From contig JAAXVQ010000104.1 of NCBI GenBank assembly GCA_013335425.1, positions 1-6,934 of the forward strand: 6,934 bases of DNA, in the 5' to 3' direction. This DNA is from Candidatus Firestoneibacteriota bacterium. Its GTDB lineage: Bacteria; Oederibacteriota; JAAXVQ01. The notes beneath the pieces were generated by a model that was not told the origin of the DNA, searched no databases, and saw nothing but the letters and a program-made list of their open reading frames with translations. Below are positions 5,336 to 6,934 of this stretch, in pieces. The position numbers were made by a program, and so were the translations under genes. The first letter of the stretch is position 1. The number at the start of each line of letters is the position of its first letter.

Positions 5336-6136
5336 ATGAGCGTTGATAGTCCGGCCCAACCGGATTTTATAAAACGTGCTGCTCCGGCTGTGCCCGAAGT
5401 GCTGCAGGTACGCAATCTCGCTAAAATTTATCGCGGTGCATCCCAGCCGGCGGTTCAAGGCTTGGACTTCAGCATCTGCCCAGGGGAAGTCTTCGGACTC
5501 TTGGGCCCCAACGGCGCGGGGAAGACTACCGCCATTTTGGTCATCTGTGCGCTGATGCCGCCGACCGGCGGCAGTGTGACGTTGTGCGGTCATGATGTCT
5601 TCCACAGCCCCGGGTCTGTCAGAAAGCTCTTGGGCCTGGCGCCCCAGGACCTGGCCCTTTATCCCCGGCTCACGGCCCGGGAAAATCTTCGCTACTTCGG
5701 AAGATTGCACGGACTTCACGGCCAAGCGCTGGAAGCCCGCATCGACGTGTGCCTGGACCAGGTCGGTTTGTTGGAAAACGCCGATCAGCGGATCGACCAA
5801 TATTCCGGCGGCATGAAACGGCGGGCCAACCTGGCGGCGGCCATTGTCCACAGCCCCCGGTTGCTGCTCTTGGACGAGCCGACCGTCGGCATTGATCCGC
5901 AATCACGCAACCTGATTTTGAAGAATTTGACCGAATTTCGCGACCAAGGGATGACCATTCTGTATACCACCCACTACATGGAAGAAGCGCAACAACTCTG
6001 CAGCCGGGTGGGGGTGATGGACAGCGGTCGGATTATCGCCACGGGTTCAACCCACGACCTGCTGGCCCAGCACCCGGGGTGCGCCAACTTAGAAGAACTT
6101 TTTCTGCAATTGACCGGCAAACATTTGCGCGACTGA
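5336..6136 (+). CDS. ABC transporter ATP-binding protein (ABC-2 exporter type)
   Basis: This 266-residue cytoplasmic ATPase powers the membrane subunit encoded next. All motifs are intact: Walker A 'GPNGAGKTT' (57-65), Q-loop 'APQDLALYP' (Gln104), signature 'YSGGMKRR' (156-163), Walker B 'LLLLDEP' (176-182) with catalytic Glu181, D-loop 'GIDPQS' (185-190) and H-loop His213 in 'TTHYMEEAQ'. The 'ARENLRYFGRLHGL' and 'TTHYMEEAQQLCSRVGVMDSGRIIA' segments are typical of the CcmA/DrrA-like ATPases that pair with ABC-2 permeases to export lipids, polysaccharides, antibiotics or polyketides. Residues 1-20 form a short non-conserved extension before the first strand 'EVLQVRNLAKIYRG'; a later start is possible. 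The gene begins one base after the BtrH-like gene stops and has no clear ribosome binding site of its own, so translation is probably coupled. Confidence 0.95.
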   Translation: MSVDSPAQPDFIKRAAPAVPEVLQVRNLAKIYRGASQPAVQGLDFSICPGEVFGLLGPNGAGKTTAILVICALMPPTGGSVTLCGHDVFHSPGSVRKLLGLAPQDLALYPRLTARENLRYFGRLHGLHGQALEARIDVCLDQVGLLENADQRIDQYSGGMKRRANLAAAIVHSPRLLLLDEPTVGIDPQSRNLILKNLTEFRDQGMTILYTTHYMEEAQQLCSRVGVMDSGRIIATGSTHDLLAQHPGCANLEELFLQLTGKHLRD

Positions 6137-6142
6137 AAGGCA

Positions 6143-6148
6143 AGGGGA
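6143..6148 (+). promoter_or_regulatory. Ribosome binding site of the ABC-2 permease gene
   Basis: AGGGGA lies 4 bases before the ATG at 6153, in the 16-base gap after the ATPase stop, and supports that start. Confidence 0.55.
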
Positions 6149-6152
6149 CGGC

Positions 6153-6934
6153 ATGCTGGCGATTTGGGCAACCTTCATCAAAGAACTCACCGAGCTGCGC
6201 CGCGACCGCGCCGGGTTGTTGGTCCTGCTGGTCATGCCCATGACGCTGCTGGTCATTATTTCTTTGGTGCAGGACTCGGTGATGAAGTCCACGGGCGAAG
6301 CGCCCGTGCGGGTACTGTTCGTGGACCAGGACCGGAGCTTTTTAGGCGCGGCCCTGACGCAACAACTACAGCGCAACGGGGGTCTGGAAACCATCACCCG
6401 CCTCAAAGGCCGTGAACTGGACGAAGCCGCCGGACGCGATGCCGTGACCAGGGGTGACTACCAGGTTTGCCTGGTGATTGCGCCCGGGACCGGCAATGCG
6501 CTGCGCCAACGCATTGCGCGGCTCACGGCGGAAGCTTGGGCGGGAGGCAGGCGCGCGGGAAAACCGGCGGCAGCTTCGGCGCTCGCAGGCGTGGCCTTGT
6601 ATTTCGATCCGGCCGTACAGGGGATCTTGCGTACGGCGGTGATTAATGCCCTCTACCGGGTGCTGCTCGGCATTGAAGCCCGGGAACGGGCCCAGGCCAT
6701 GACCAAAACCACTTCCCAAGAAATCAAGAAAATGATGAACGCTGCGGCAAGTTCGGCCGAGGAACCTCACGGCGGGCCGGCCGGCGGTCTGACTATGGGG
6801 ATGGACCCGCTGTTGACCATTTCCGCGCAGTCGGCGGCCGCCGGCAGCCTTATGAAATGGCCTACCGCGGCCCAGCAGAACGTGCCGGGCTGGGCGCTCT
6901 TTGGTATGTTTTTTATCGTGGTTCCCATTTCCGG
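6153..6934 (+). CDS. ABC-2 type transporter permease, 5' part only
   Basis: This is the membrane subunit partnering the preceding ATPase; 260 codons are present and the frame stays open to the window end. The start 'MLAIWATFIKELTELRRDRAG' is the usual cytoplasmic amphipathic helix with the E-L-x-x-x-R-R-D-R pattern of ABC-2 permeases. It is followed by transmembrane segment 1 (about residues 21-38, LLVLLVMPMTLLVIISL). Residues about 40-245 form a large non-membrane domain containing 'PVRVLFVDQDRSFLGAALTQ' and 'YQVCLVIAPGTG', as in the YhhJ/YbhR-like family, where this loop lies on the periplasmic side. Residues 246-260 ('GWALFGMFFIVVPIS') begin transmembrane segment 2 after the typical 'QQNVPG'. 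Full proteins run to about 370-400 residues with six membrane segments, so roughly 110-140 residues lie beyond the window. A second permease gene often follows in such operons. The substrate is unknown; the neighbouring chain-building genes suggest an acyl or polyketide-type product. Confidence 0.9.
   Translation, partial: MLAIWATFIKELTELRRDRAGLLVLLVMPMTLLVIISLVQDSVMKSTGEAPVRVLFVDQDRSFLGAALTQQLQRNGGLETITRLKGRELDEAAGRDAVTRGDYQVCLVIAPGTGNALRQRIARLTAEAWAGGRRAGKPAAASALAGVALYFDPAVQGILRTAVINALYRVLLGIEARERAQAMTKTTSQEIKKMMNAAASSAEEPHGGPAGGLTMGMDPLLTISAQSAAAGSLMKWPTAAQQNVPGWALFGMFFIVVPIS

Overview
The window is a compact, GC-rich (roughly 60% by eye) bacterial stretch in which every supported gene lies on the + strand. 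No phage, transposon, CRISPR, tRNA or rRNA signal was seen. The gene style (FabF-like ketosynthase, KS-like partner, BtrH/DUF4872 protein, ABC-2 exporter) and the base composition suggest a Gram-negative, Desulfobacterota/deltaproteobacterial-type genome. That assignment is inference; no marker gene in the window settles it.

Layout. (1) Bases 1-229 are the C-terminal end of a VOC/glyoxalase-fold protein. (2) Bases 230-502 are non-coding, with a GCCTT/AAGGC-rich inverted-repeat region that looks like a terminator. (3) Bases 503-1261 encode a GNAT-type N-acyltransferase with an unusual basic N-terminal extension. (4) Bases 1262-1466 are a leader region. It ends in a 21-codon reading frame with a good Shine-Dalgarno sequence, whose stop overlaps the start of the next gene. 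(5) Bases 1467-3739 hold two overlapping ketosynthase-fold genes. The first has the complete Cys-His-His catalytic set. The second has lost the active-site Cys and the second His, like a chain-length factor. (6) Bases 3781-4230 encode a 149-residue protein of unknown family with a possible helix-turn-helix. (7) Bases 4276 (or 4330) to 5334 encode a BtrH N-terminal / DUF4872-type protein. (8) Bases 5336-6136 encode an ABC transporter ATPase. (9) Bases 6153 to the window end encode the start of an ABC-2 type permease.

How they may work together (inference). The ketosynthase plus its inactive partner would build a chain on an acyl carrier protein. The BtrH-like protein would pass that acyl group from carrier protein to an acceptor, as BtrH does in butirosin synthesis. 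The GNAT protein could be a second acyl-transfer step. The ABC-2 exporter would move the product across the inner membrane. This resembles aryl-polyene, dialkylresorcinol or other type II fatty-acid/polyketide loci, but no such pathway can be assigned because the carrier protein, ketoreductase, dehydratase and ligase genes are not in the window; they would be expected downstream. The small HTH-like protein, placed inside the operon, is the least explained component.
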